A DNA stretch of 64,000 nt, taken from positions 186,001 to 250,000 of the forward strand of contig NZ_BMZQ01000002.1 in NCBI RefSeq assembly GCF_014652875.1, given 5' to 3'. Below are positions 8,704 through 17,282 of this stretch, one piece after another. This DNA is from Tianweitania populi. Its GTDB lineage: Bacteria > Pseudomonadota > Alphaproteobacteria > Rhizobiales > Rhizobiaceae. The notes under the pieces were generated by a model that was not told the origin of the DNA, did not search any database, and was given only the letters and a program-made list of their open reading frames with translations. Position numbers and translations under genes: made by a program. Numbering within the stretch: the first letter of the stretch is position 1; every line of letters starts with the position of its first letter.

Positions 8704-9009
8704 CTTCTTTCCGTAAAATCGTTGATCTGCATGGCCGAGGCGCTTGGTTGAAGCCCCCAGCTCTTTGCGCGCCGTTGCTTCGATCAAAGCAAGCATCCAG
8801 AGCGTCACGATGACGATCGTGCTTCGCTTAAGCGTCTTGCCTCGCCTTCGCTAAAGCTCCCGCCGCCAAATCCTTCTGTGTCGGTTCTGTGACGAAATTG
8901 GAAAGCAGGCTGAAACGCCTGTTACGTGGACGACATGCTGAGGCTTTAGAGCCCCGGACCGAGTGAGGCGCCGTTCTAGACGGAGCCCGCGACGACTTCG
9001 GAGACGGCC
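8704..9009. promoter_or_regulatory. 306-base gene-free leader with clustered palindromes
   Basis: No gene is seen here. It precedes the phosphoesterase/ABC operon and holds three short palindromes: TTGCTT-CGATCA-AAGCAA (8775-8792), symmetric at 16 of 18 positions; CACGAT-GACG-ATCGTG (8806-8821); and GCTTAAGC (8826-8833). The first has the size and symmetry of a LacI-family operator, and a LacI-type gene ends the operon region. The assignment is inference. Confidence 0.4.
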
Positions 9010-9837
9010 TTGAAAATCATCCAGATCACCGACACGCATTTCAGCCCCAAGAAGCGTCACTTCAACGGCAACTGGGCGCCGCTGCTGAACTGGATCGAAA
9101 GCCAGGATGCCGATTTGATCGTGCATACCGGCGATCTGACCGTCGACGGTGCCGACAACGAGGCGGACATCGCCTTTTCCATGGAGCTGATGCGTCAGCT
9201 TCCGGTGCCGATGCTGATCGTGCCGGGAAACCACGATGTCGGCCATTATCCGGACATGCACCAGCCAGCAAACGCCGAGCGGCTTCAGCGCTGGCGCGGG
9301 TTGGTGGGCGGCGACCGCTTCGTGGAAGACACCCGGGATTGGCGTCTGGTCGGCATCAACGCGCTTCTGCTCGGGCATGACAATGACGAGGAAGCCATGC
9401 AGTTCGAGTGGCTGCAGAAGGTCCTCGAAGAGCGCGGCGGACGTCGCGTTGCCCTGTTCTCGCACAAGCCGCTGTTCGTGGATGCCCCTGATGAAGGCGA
9501 GACCGGCTACTGGGGCTTTCGCCCGGCACCGCGGCAACGCGTCTTCGACCTGATCTCAGCGCATGACGTGGCCTTGGTCGGCAGCGGTCACACCCATTGG
9601 GCCTGGCAGGGCCAGTACAAGAACACGGCGCTGACCTGGGCGCCGTCCGCCGCCTTCGTGATCGACAAGCTCGAGCGCGAAATGCTTGGCGAGCGCCGCG
9701 TTGGCGCTGCCGTGCATGAATTGAACGGCGATGTTCGCAGCGAAATCGTCACCGTGCCGGGCATGGTGGCGCATGTAATCGATGATGTCGTGCATGAAGT
9801 CTATCCGTGGGACGCCCCGCCGGAGGTGGCGGCATGA
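9010..9837 (+). CDS. CpdA-type metallophosphoesterase
   Basis: A 275-residue calcineurin-like phosphoesterase with all metal motifs: DTH (ITDTHFSP, residues 6-9), GDLTVD, GNHD (VPGNHDVG) and GHTH (VGSGHTHWAW). No signal peptide, so it acts in the cytoplasm. The family includes cAMP phosphodiesterase CpdA and glycerophosphodiesterases. The TTG start at 9010 follows GGAG with six bases between. Its stop overlaps the ATPase start by four bases, so it is the first gene of the importer operon, which suggests that the imported substrate or its product carries a phosphodiester or phosphomonoester that this enzyme cleaves. Confidence 0.85.
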   Translation: MKIIQITDTHFSPKKRHFNGNWAPLLNWIESQDADLIVHTGDLTVDGADNEADIAFSMELMRQLPVPMLIVPGNHDVGHYPDMHQPANAERLQRWRGLVGGDRFVEDTRDWRLVGINALLLGHDNDEEAMQFEWLQKVLEERGGRRVALFSHKPLFVDAPDEGETGYWGFRPAPRQRVFDLISAHDVALVGSGHTHWAWQGQYKNTALTWAPSAAFVIDKLEREMLGERRVGAAVHELNGDVRSEIVTVPGMVAHVIDDVVHEVYPWDAPPEVAA

Positions 9838-11000
9838 GCGCGCTTTCCCTTCGCAACATCGAAAAATCCTTCGGCGGCAACGCCATCCTGAAAGGTGTCA
9901 GCCTGGATGCGGAACCCGGCGAGTTCATCGCGCTGGTTGGCCCGTCCGGCTGCGGCAAGAGCACGCTTTTGCGCATTCTGGCCGGCCTCGAAACCGCCGA
10001 CAGCGGGACGATCACGGTTGGCGACCAGGACCTCACAAAGCTGCAGGCCGCGGCGCGCAATGTCGCGATGGTGTTCCAGTCCTACGCACTTTATCCGCAT
10101 CTGACGGCTGCGCAGAACATCGCGGTTCCCCTGGTCATGCGCCGTTTGACACGCGCACAGCGACTGCCTCTTCTTGGACCGCTGATGCCCGGCCAGCGCC
10201 AGGCAATTGCCGATATCAAACGCGACGTGCGCGACATGGCCGTCTCGCTCAAAATCGACCATCTGCTCGACCGCAAACCCGGCCAGATGTCGGGTGGACA
10301 GCGGCAGCGCGTGGCGCTCGGGCGCGCCATGGTGCGGCGTCCGGCGGTGTTCTTGATGGACGAGCCGCTGTCCAATCTCGACGCGAATTTGCGCGTTCAT
10401 GCGCGCGGCGAGATCGTTGAGATGCACCGCCGCGCTGGCGTTCCAACGGTTTACGTGACGCATGACCAGGCGGAAGCGCTGTCGATGGCGGATCGGGTGG
10501 CGGTGATGATCGGCGGCTCGTTGCTGCAGCTGGCGGCACCGGCGGTGATCTATGACGATCCGCAGCATGTCGAGGTCGCGAAGTTCGTTGGGCAGCCGCG
10601 GATTAACCTGATTTCGCAACAGGTTGCGGCTGATGGGACGGTAGGGCTCGGGGAAGCGCGGTGCGGTCTTTCGCGCATCGATGTGGCGGTTGGATCGGAG
10701 GTCACGCTTGGCATCCGGCCGGAATTCGTCAGCGTTTCGCGCGAAGGCCGTGGTTTGCCGGCGCTGGTGGAGCGGGTGGAGTTTTTGGGCTCCGAAATCA
10801 TTGTTTACAGCCGTCTGGAACAGTCCGGCGACACGATGATCGCCAAGCTCACGCCGGCAGAAGGTGCTGGATTATCAACGGGTAAGCGGATCCATCTGGC
10901 GGCTGCGCCGGAGCGGTTGTTCGTGTTTGCGGAAGACGGCAGGCGGTTGCGCTCGACGTCGCTGATCGACAGCGATGTCAGGGAACTGGCCTATGGCTGA
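9834..11000 (+). CDS. ABC importer ATPase, MalK/UgpC type
   Basis: A 388-residue ATPase of CUT1 importers: Walker A GPSGCGKST, Q-loop VFQSYALYPH, signature SGGQRQRVALGRAM, Walker B AVFLMDEPLSNLD and H-loop YVTHDQAEA, then a TOBE/OB regulatory domain (about residues 240-388). The segment between Q-loop and signature is longer than usual (about residues 100-140, rich in Arg and Leu). The ATG at 9834 overlaps the phosphoesterase stop as ATGA. It energises the two permeases encoded directly downstream. Confidence 0.92.
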   Translation: MSALSLRNIEKSFGGNAILKGVSLDAEPGEFIALVGPSGCGKSTLLRILAGLETADSGTITVGDQDLTKLQAAARNVAMVFQSYALYPHLTAAQNIAVPLVMRRLTRAQRLPLLGPLMPGQRQAIADIKRDVRDMAVSLKIDHLLDRKPGQMSGGQRQRVALGRAMVRRPAVFLMDEPLSNLDANLRVHARGEIVEMHRRAGVPTVYVTHDQAEALSMADRVAVMIGGSLLQLAAPAVIYDDPQHVEVAKFVGQPRINLISQQVAADGTVGLGEARCGLSRIDVAVGSEVTLGIRPEFVSVSREGRGLPALVERVEFLGSEIIVYSRLEQSGDTMIAKLTPAEGAGLSTGKRIHLAAAPERLFVFAEDGRRLRSTSLIDSDVRELAYG

Positions 11001-11934
11001 GATCGTCGCGACGCCATCGCAAGGGCAGACTTTCGGGAAAGTCTCGGCGCGATCCAGCGCCGCCAGGCATGAAGCGCGAACGGCCTGGCTGCTCGCCGCA
11101 CCTGCAATCCTACTGACATTTTTCTTCATCGTCCTTCCGGTTTTCGCCGTCATCACGCTTGGTTTTACCGATTTTGAGCTTGGATATTCCGGTTTTCAGT
11201 TCGTGGGCGCCGAAAATTACCTCGAACTTTTCGGCGATCGGACGTTCCGGCAGTCGCTCTGGAACACCTTCGTCTATGCCGCGATCGTGGCGCCGGTTTC
11301 AATCTTTTTGGCGCTCGGTCTGGCCATGCTGATCGAGGCGGAAGGGATCGGGCGATCCTTCTTCCGAACGGCCTACTTTCTTCCCGTGGCGTCGCTGCTG
11401 GTCGCGATGGCGACGGTCTGGCAATACCTGTTCCATCCAAGCATCGGGCCGATCAATGCGATGCTGGCACTTGTCGGCATTCAGGGCCCGAACTGGCTCG
11501 GTGCATCCAGCACCGTTCTTTACAGTCTGGCGATCATCGGCATCTGGCAGACGGTCGGCTTCAACCTCGTTCTGTTTCTTGCCGGCCTCACCGCCATTCC
11601 GCGCGATCTTTATGCGGCGGCGGAAGTGGATGGCGCGCGGTCCGCTTGGGACCGGTTCCGGCTGGTGACCTGGCCGATGCTCGGACCCACCACTTTGTTC
11701 GTCACGACGATCAGCGTCATCAATGCCGTTAAGGTGTTCGAGACGGTGAAGACGCTGACGGAAGGCGGGCCGAACAAGGCGTCTGAGGTTCTGCTTTTCA
11801 CCATCTACCAGGAAGGCTTCGTCTATCTGCGGGTGGGCTATGCCTCCGCCATGACCGTGGTTTTCTTGGCTATTCTGATCGTCCTGATGATCGTGCAATA
11901 CCGCATCCAGGACCAGCAGGTGCATTACACATGA
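10993..11934 (+). CDS. ABC importer permease, MalF/UgpA type
   Basis: A 313-residue permease with about six TM segments and the cytoplasmic EAA loop (LYAAAEVDGARSAWDRFRLVTWPMLGPT) that docks on the ATPase. The N-terminal segment and the TM at LLAAPAILLTFFFIVLPVFAV are typical of MalF/UgpA partners. I chose the ATG at 10993, which lies inside the end of the ATPase gene; an in-frame start six codons earlier lacks a ribosome site. It pairs with the permease encoded immediately downstream. Confidence 0.92.
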   Translation: MAEIVATPSQGQTFGKVSARSSAARHEARTAWLLAAPAILLTFFFIVLPVFAVITLGFTDFELGYSGFQFVGAENYLELFGDRTFRQSLWNTFVYAAIVAPVSIFLALGLAMLIEAEGIGRSFFRTAYFLPVASLLVAMATVWQYLFHPSIGPINAMLALVGIQGPNWLGASSTVLYSLAIIGIWQTVGFNLVLFLAGLTAIPRDLYAAAEVDGARSAWDRFRLVTWPMLGPTTLFVTTISVINAVKVFETVKTLTEGGPNKASEVLLFTIYQEGFVYLRVGYASAMTVVFLAILIVLMIVQYRIQDQQVHYT

Positions 11935-12767
11935 CCTCCAACGGTTTCACCCCGGCTCGGGTCGCACGGCTTGCCGTGTTGAGCTTCGGCGCGCTGGTTT
12001 TCCTCGCTCCTTATATCTTCATGATCTCGACGGCCGGAAAGGCGCAGAGCGACATCTTCACGTCCTCGCTTTCGCTCATCCCGCAGCAGTGGTTCTTTTT
12101 CGAGAACTTCGCCAAGGCGTGGTCGCGCGTTTCCATGACGACTTTGCTGTTCAACGGCGTGCTGGTCTGCCTGTTGATCCTCGTATTCCAGGTGGTGGTC
12201 GCAATCCCTTGCGCCTACGCCATGGCCAAGCTGAAGTTCAGGGCGGCGCGCGCCATGATGGTGCTGGTGATGCTCGGCCTCCTTGTGCCGATCCATGCGA
12301 CCGCCCTGCCGCTCTATGTTGCTTTCGACCGGGTTGGCGCGCTGAACAGCTATGTCGCGTTGGTGGCGCCTTTCACGATCTCGGTGTTCGGCATCTTCCT
12401 GTTTCTGCAGTTCTTCCGCTCGATGCCGGATGACCTGATCCATGCGGCGCGGTTGGATGGCATGAGCGAGATCGGCATCATCGCCCGGGTCATCGTGCCC
12501 AATGCCTGGCCGGCGATCACCGCCTTCGCGATCTTCTCGGTGGTTGCGCATTGGAACGATCTGTATTGGCCGCTGATCGTGGTGTCCAACCAGGCTTACG
12601 CCACGCCGCCGCTCGGCCTGCTTTACTTCCGCGCGGCAGAAGCCGGCGACGACTACGGCGCGCTGATGGCCGCCACCCTCATCATCACCTTCCCCCTCGT
12701 CGCTGCCTTTCTGCTCGCACAGAAGCGCTTCGTCGAGGGCATCACCATGACCGGTCTCAAAGGCTGA
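11931..12767 (+). CDS. ABC importer permease, MalG/UgpE type
   Basis: A 278-residue permease with six predicted TM segments and the EAA loop LIHAARLDGMSEIGIIARVIVPNAWP; the C-terminus KRFVEGITMTGLKG is the conserved ending of MalG-like subunits. Its ATG overlaps the preceding permease stop as ATGA, so the two subunits should be made in equal amounts. Confidence 0.93.
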   Translation: MTSNGFTPARVARLAVLSFGALVFLAPYIFMISTAGKAQSDIFTSSLSLIPQQWFFFENFAKAWSRVSMTTLLFNGVLVCLLILVFQVVVAIPCAYAMAKLKFRAARAMMVLVMLGLLVPIHATALPLYVAFDRVGALNSYVALVAPFTISVFGIFLFLQFFRSMPDDLIHAARLDGMSEIGIIARVIVPNAWPAITAFAIFSVVAHWNDLYWPLIVVSNQAYATPPLGLLYFRAAEAGDDYGALMAATLIITFPLVAAFLLAQKRFVEGITMTGLKG

Positions 12768-12801
12768 TCCGGTTTCTCATCCTCCAAGGAGCACTCGCCT
12801 C

Positions 12802-14067
12802 ATGAAGCACTTCACCAAGCTGCTCGCGACCGCCGCTGTCGCGATCACTACTGCCTTCCCGGCTTTCGCCGACACCACGCTGACCGTGCATTACCCGATG
12901 CCCGGCTTCTTCAAGGACGTGATGGACACGATCTCGAAGAAGTTCATGGAAGAAAATCCGGATATCAAGATCCAGTTCGCCAACCCTTCCGCGACCTATG
13001 AGGAAGGCATCCAGACGATCATGCGCCAGGTCGGCACGTCCGAAATGCCGGACCTGACCTTTATCGGCCTCAACCGTCTTCGCATGGCCGACGAGCGCGG
13101 CATTCCCGTGGATATGGGAACGCTGATCGCCAAGGATCAGAACATGGCGGAACAGGGCTTCTCGGATAACATCCTCAAGCTCGCTCAGGTCGACGGCAAG
13201 CAGGTCGGCCTCGCTTTCGCGACCTCCAACCCGATCATGTATTACAATGCCGACCTCGTTAAGCAGGCTGGTGGCAACCCGGACACTCCGCCCAAGACCT
13301 GGGACGAGGTGATCGCGCTCGGTGCCAAGATCAAGGCGCTCGGCAACGGCGTCGACTCCATCGACTTCCGCTGGCAGGGTGACGACTGGATGTTCTCCGC
13401 GCTGCTGTTCGGCGCCGGCGGCACGATGCTGAACGAAGACGAGACCGAAGTCGCCTTCAACGGACCCGCTGGCCAGAAGGCCATGGAAGTGGTCGACCGC
13501 CTGGTAAAGGAAGCCGGCATGCCGGTGTTCACCAAGCCGGCCGGCGAGCAGGCTTTCGTCGCCGGCAAGGTCGGCATCGCCTTCCAGACCACGGGCGCGC
13601 TGCGCAACACGATCAAGAATGTCGGTGACAAGTTCGACCTGCGCACGGCCGAAATCCCGCTGATCGACGCCGAGAACGGCAAGCTGCCGACCGGTGGTAA
13701 TGCCGTGGTGATCCTGACCAAGGACGAAGCCAAGCAGGATGCGGCCTGGAAGTTCGCCAAGTTCGCTGCCGGTCCTTACGGCGCGTCGGTCGTGGTTCCC
13801 GGCACCGGCTATGTCCCAAACAACGAGCTGGCCGCCAAGTCTCCTGAATATCTCGGCGACTTCTATGAGAAGAACCCGCTGTTCCAGGCCGGCTTGAAGC
13901 AGATGCCGCGCATGATCCCCTGGTATGCCTTCCCGGGCGCCAACGGTGTTCGCGTCACGCAGACGATCGTCGACAACACCTCGCGTGTGGTGGATCAGTC
14001 CGCAACGCCGCAGGAAGCGCTCGATGACGCTGCCAGTGAAGTGAAGCGCCTGCTGCCGCGCAAGTAA
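12802..14067 (+). CDS. ABC importer substrate-binding protein, family 1
   Basis: A 421-residue periplasmic protein with a Sec signal cut near AFPAFA-DT (residue 24). MPDLTFIGLNRLRMADERGIPVDM, NPIMYYNADLVKQAGGNPDTPPKTWDEV and AGKVGIAFQTTGALR are hallmarks of family 1 sugar/glycerol-phosphate-binding proteins. It ends the operon, which is unusual because many CUT1 operons begin with it, and a strong hairpin follows. The ligand is not readable; the phosphoesterase in the same operon points to a phosphorylated sugar or glycerophosphodiester (inference). Confidence 0.9.
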   Translation: MKHFTKLLATAAVAITTAFPAFADTTLTVHYPMPGFFKDVMDTISKKFMEENPDIKIQFANPSATYEEGIQTIMRQVGTSEMPDLTFIGLNRLRMADERGIPVDMGTLIAKDQNMAEQGFSDNILKLAQVDGKQVGLAFATSNPIMYYNADLVKQAGGNPDTPPKTWDEVIALGAKIKALGNGVDSIDFRWQGDDWMFSALLFGAGGTMLNEDETEVAFNGPAGQKAMEVVDRLVKEAGMPVFTKPAGEQAFVAGKVGIAFQTTGALRNTIKNVGDKFDLRTAEIPLIDAENGKLPTGGNAVVILTKDEAKQDAAWKFAKFAAGPYGASVVVPGTGYVPNNELAAKSPEYLGDFYEKNPLFQAGLKQMPRMIPWYAFPGANGVRVTQTIVDNTSRVVDQSATPQEALDDAASEVKRLLPRK

Positions 14068-14081
14068 CAGCGCAAAGCTTT

Positions 14082-14117
14082 GAAAGCCGCCCTGTGCAGT
14101 CTCACAGGGCGGCTTTC
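14082..14117. terminator. Strong hairpin, probable bidirectional terminator
   Basis: GAAAGCCGCCCTGTG (14082-14096) and its perfect complement (14103-14117) enclose a six-base loop. It lies between the convergent ABC operon and the LacI gene. The sequence after it on the plus strand (GTGTGTTTG) is only moderately T-rich. Confidence 0.75.
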
Positions 14118-14130
14118 GTGTGTTTGCCCA

Positions 14131-15111
14131 TCAGATCGTGCGAACGGTGCCGCCGGTGCGCAGGCTGAACGGGATTTCGAGGTGACGCGGCGCGGCGTCG
14201 TTTTCCGCGATATCGAGCAGAAGCGAAGCCGCAGCCGCGCCCATGCTGACATCCGGCATCTCGATCGTGGTCAGCACGGGATTGATCATGCGGCCGATGG
14301 CGATGCCGTCGAAGCCGGCCACCGACAGATCGCCTGGGACCGTCAGGCCTTCGCGCCGCAGCGCGCCGATGACACCCAGCGCCAGGAGATCGTTGGAAGC
14401 GATGATCGCGGTGGGCTCGGCTATGCGCAGGGCTTCGCCGAGATCGAGCCCATCATAATCGCCGAACCCGACCTCGAGCGCTTTCAGGGGTGCAAGCCCG
14501 GCCTGGGCCATCATGGCGAGATAGCCGTCATAGCGCCGGCGCGCGCGATCGGAGGCCGCAAAGCTGCCGGACACGAACAAGATGGCGCGGTGGCCGTGCT
14601 CGATCAAATGGCGGGTGATGGCAAAGCCGGCCGCATGATTGTCCGCCGTGACCGCTGCCGGAAAGCGTTCGGTCGGGCGATTGTTCATGAGAACGACATG
14701 CGGCATGTCACCGGCGATCGGCAGCTCCGCGCTTGGATCGCAGAGCGTCAGGATGAGGCCGGTGGGGCGCTCCGACAGAAGCGTGGCGATGGCATCGGCT
14801 TCCTGTGCCGGATCGTAGTTCGACAGCGCGATGAGCACGCGGTGGCCGGCAACCAGCATGCGGTTCTGGATGACCGACACCGAGGTTGCGAAGACCGGAT
14901 TGGTGATGCTGGGGATGAGCACGCCGACCACGGCGCGGCGGCGCGAGTTTGCACCGGAAGTGCTTGCTGGCACGCGATAGCCGAGTTCCGCCGCAGCCTT
15001 GGTGACACGGCGAACCATGCTTTCGCTGACCGCACCGCTCCTGGTCAAAGCGCGGCTGGCAGTGGCCAGTGAACAACCAGCGCGGGCGGCAACGTCGGCA
15101 AGTGTGGCCAT
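14131..15111 (-). CDS. LacI-family transcriptional regulator
   Basis: 326 residues: LacI HTH at the N-terminus (TLADVAARAGCSLATASRAL, hinge helix AELGYRVPAST) and a periplasmic-binding-like sugar domain (VVGVLIPSITNPVFATSV, VVLMNNRPTERFP, GYLAMMAQAGL, AIIASNDLLALGVIGALRREG, SVAGFDGIAIGRMINPVLTTIEMP). It is convergent with the CUT1 operon, and most likely represses it until the imported sugar or a derivative binds. A perfect inverted repeat lies 15-35 bases upstream of its start, consistent with autoregulation. Confidence 0.9.
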   Translation of the reverse strand: MATLADVAARAGCSLATASRALTRSGAVSESMVRRVTKAAAELGYRVPASTSGANSRRRAVVGVLIPSITNPVFATSVSVIQNRMLVAGHRVLIALSNYDPAQEADAIATLLSERPTGLILTLCDPSAELPIAGDMPHVVLMNNRPTERFPAAVTADNHAAGFAITRHLIEHGHRAILFVSGSFAASDRARRRYDGYLAMMAQAGLAPLKALEVGFGDYDGLDLGEALRIAEPTAIIASNDLLALGVIGALRREGLTVPGDLSVAGFDGIAIGRMINPVLTTIEMPDVSMGAAAASLLLDIAENDAAPRHLEIPFSLRTGGTVRTI

Positions 15112-15125
15112 GAACCTACCAGCTC

Positions 15126-15146
15126 AAGAAGGACGGTGGCCTTCTT
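15126..15146. promoter_or_regulatory. Inverted repeat AAGAAGG-N7-CCTTCTT
   Basis: Perfect 7-base arms (15126-15132 and 15140-15146) lie just upstream of the lacI-type start, where a promoter or operator would be. It could be an autoregulatory operator or a leader hairpin; it does not resemble the palindrome at 8775-8792, so one regulator binding both is not supported. Confidence 0.35.
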
Positions 15147-15296
15147 TTAGCACAGGAAGCAAGACTGCAAGCTGACATCGGCGCTGAAACGCTCAAGCCC
15201 AAGTCGAAAGGCCTTGCCCTCCACAAGGGTTTGCTCGTTCATTGCCGCCCTTTCGCAGCCGCGCTCTGACGGATGCGGAATGCAAGCTTTTGGCAG

Positions 15297-15318
15297 AACG
15301 CTGCCAGACGGCAGCGTT
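15297..15318 (-). terminator. Hairpin after the GntR gene
   Basis: AACGCTGCC (15297-15305) and GGCAGCGTT (15310-15318) form a perfect 9-base stem with a 4-base loop, nine bases past the GntR stop. There is no T run, so termination may be inefficient. Confidence 0.5.
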
Positions 15319-15327
15319 AGCCACGTG

Positions 15328-16083
15328 TCACCCCGCCATCAAAGCCGCTTCCGGCAGATCGCGCTCGTCTTCGACGATGAATTCCGGATGCTTGGCGGTG
15401 ATGGCATCCACAATCGCCAGCGTGCCCGACAGATGCTGGCGCATCGCCTTTTCGGCCGCGCCACCGGCGTTGCGGCTGCGGATGGCATCCACGATGGCGC
15501 GGTGATCGCTGAGCACGGCCTGCATCTTGCCGGGCATGGGTAGGTTGAGGCGGCGCAGGCGGTCGAGATGGGTGGACTGCGCCCGCATCACCCGCCACAG
15601 GCCGGCATTGCCGCTTTGATCATACAGAACGCGGTGGAAATCGCGGTCGAGCGCGTCGAACCGGTCATAGGTCGCGGGGTTGGCGACGTGTTCCTGTTGC
15701 CGGAGGATCTCGGCCAGGGCATCGGCAGTTTCGTCCGGTGTCTCCGAAGCTACGCGGCGGGCCATTTCCAGCTCGATGGACAAGCGCAGGAACTGCGCCT
15801 GCCGGGCATGGGCGACATCGATGCGCGACACCAGGGTCGCGTGCTGCGGGAAGATATCGACCAGGCCTTCTTCCTGCAGACGCAAAAGCGCATCGCGAAC
15901 CGGGGTCTGGCTGACGCCGAACTCCTCCTGCAGCGAAAGCCGCGACAGCACAGTTCCCGGCGTCAGGATCACCGACAGGATCCGCTCTTTCAGGATCTCG
16001 TGCACCTGCACCGCCACCTGCCGAGAGCGGTCGAGGCTGATCGTCGATTTCCGCATCGTGTTCAGAATCTCCTGCGTCGCCAT
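15328..16083 (-). CDS. GntR-family regulator with FCD domain
   Basis: About 251 residues: winged helix (QVHEILKERILSVILTPGTVLSRLSLQEEFGVSQTPVRDALLRLQEEGLV) and an all-helical FCD effector domain with metal/acid-binding-type residues (RFDALDRDFHRVLYDQSGN, DHRAIVDAIRSRN, AMRQHLSG). FCD-type GntR proteins usually respond to organic acids, for example sugar acids. I chose the ATG at 16083; the ATG at 16056 is an alternative. It diverges from the TauABC/IlvD/RraA operon and is its likely repressor. Confidence 0.87.
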   Translation of the reverse strand: MATQEILNTMRKSTISLDRSRQVAVQVHEILKERILSVILTPGTVLSRLSLQEEFGVSQTPVRDALLRLQEEGLVDIFPQHATLVSRIDVAHARQAQFLRLSIELEMARRVASETPDETADALAEILRQQEHVANPATYDRFDALDRDFHRVLYDQSGNAGLWRVMRAQSTHLDRLRRLNLPMPGKMQAVLSDHRAIVDAIRSRNAGGAAEKAMRQHLSGTLAIVDAITAKHPEFIVEDERDLPEAALMAG

Positions 16084-16109
16084 CACCCTAGCAGAGGATG
16101 CAGGGTTGA

Positions 16110-16129
16110 TGCACTGATGTTTTAGTGTA
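16110..16129. promoter_or_regulatory. Candidate GntR operator
   Basis: TGCACT (16110-16115) and AGTGTA (16124-16129) form an imperfect inverted repeat with eight bases between arms, in the 107-base divergent gap between the GntR regulator and the importer operon. Location fits a shared operator; the symmetry is modest. Confidence 0.4.
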
Positions 16130-16190
16130 TCTTTAGCGGACCTGCAGCGAGGCAGGACGGCGTCCGCCGCCGTTAACGGGAGGATCATCC

Positions 16191-17198
16191 ATGAAAACGC
16201 TGTTTAACGGCCTGGCCGCACTCGCCCTGATCGTGGGTGGTGCTACGAGCGCCACGGCCCAGGAAAAGACCGACATCTCCATCACGCGCCAGCCCGGGAT
16301 TCTTTACCTCGCCAGCCACCTGATGGAGACGCAGAAGCTAATCGAGAAGCACGCTGCGGAAGACGGCGTCAAAGACGTCACGGTGGAATGGCGCACCTTT
16401 TCGGGCGGCGGCGCCCAGACCGATGCACTGCTGGCTGGCGGCGTCGATATCGTCAACACCGGCACCGGCAACCTCTTGCTGCTGTGGGATCGCACCCGCG
16501 GCAAGGTGAAGGGCATCATCACGAGCTCGGCTCAGCCGGTGATCATGGTGTCCAACGATCCGCGCATCAAATCGCTCGATGATATCGGCCCGCAGGACAA
16601 GATCGCGGTGCCGACGGTCGGCGTGTCGACGCAGGCAATCCTGCTGCAAATGGAGGCGGCGAAGAAGTATGGCGACGATCAGGTCAAGAAGTTCGACCCG
16701 AATACCGTGCAGCTTGGCCATCCCGATGCGGTGGCAGCCATCGCCAATGCCAATCATGAAGTGAAGAACCACTTTTCCGCCCCGCCCTTCCAGTACACCG
16801 AGCTGAAGCAGCAGGGGGTGCATAAGGTCACGGATTCGCGCGAAATCCTCGGCACCGCGCTGACGCAGGCGACCTTCTTCACGACCACCGACTTTGCCGA
16901 AAAGAACCCGGTGATCATCAAGGCGGTTCGCGAAGCCACGAAGGAAGCGATCGAGAAGATCAAGGCCGATCCGAAAACCGCGCTTGAAGCCTATAAGTCG
17001 GTGTCGGGCGACAAGACCTCCATCGAGGACCTGATGGCCATGATGCAGGAACCGCACATGATGGACGAGTTCCGCACCGACCCTCAGGGCACGATGGCCT
17101 TTGCGACCCATCTCCACAAGATCGGCACGCTGAAGACCATGCCATCGGCCTGGACCGATTATTACCTGCCGGAATCGGCCGACCTCGACGGCAACTGA
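16191..17198 (+). CDS. NitT/TauT-type ABC substrate-binding protein
   Basis: 335 residues with a Sec signal (LALIVGGATSATAQ) and an NMT1/SsuA-like fold: RQPGILYLASHLMETQKLIEKHA, FSGGGAQTDALLAGGVDIVNTGTGNLLLLWDR and VPTVGVSTQAILLQMEAAKKYGD are typical. Such proteins bind sulfonates, nitrate, pyrimidine precursors or small carboxylates. A GGAGG precedes the ATG. It opens an operon running to a sugar-acid dehydratase, so an aldonate or related acid is a reasonable ligand (inference). An RNA hairpin follows the stop. Confidence 0.88.
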   Translation: MKTLFNGLAALALIVGGATSATAQEKTDISITRQPGILYLASHLMETQKLIEKHAAEDGVKDVTVEWRTFSGGGAQTDALLAGGVDIVNTGTGNLLLLWDRTRGKVKGIITSSAQPVIMVSNDPRIKSLDDIGPQDKIAVPTVGVSTQAILLQMEAAKKYGDDQVKKFDPNTVQLGHPDAVAAIANANHEVKNHFSAPPFQYTELKQQGVHKVTDSREILGTALTQATFFTTTDFAEKNPVIIKAVREATKEAIEKIKADPKTALEAYKSVSGDKTSIEDLMAMMQEPHMMDEFRTDPQGTMAFATHLHKIGTLKTMPSAWTDYYLPESADLDGN

Positions 17199-17224
17199 GC
17201 CCCGGGCTTCAAGCCTCACACGGA

Positions 17225-17243
17225 GCCGGCGCTCGACGCCGGC
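17225..17243 (+). promoter_or_regulatory. Intercistronic hairpin after the binding-protein gene
   Basis: GCCGGCG (17225-17231) and CGCCGGC (17237-17243) form a perfect 7-base GC stem with a 5-base loop between the binding-protein and ATPase genes, with no T run. Such hairpins commonly protect the upstream message so that the binding protein is made in excess. Confidence 0.5.
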
Positions 17244-17282
17244 CCGTTCTTACCGTGAATGCAGTTCCGAGAGGTCGAACCC

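Noticed and set aside
8463-8732. Minus-strand reading frame across the tRNA-Arg containing EIRTPDPQIRSLVLYPAELRA
   Set aside because: This is the well-known false protein produced by reading the complement of a tRNA; the tRNA itself is unambiguous.
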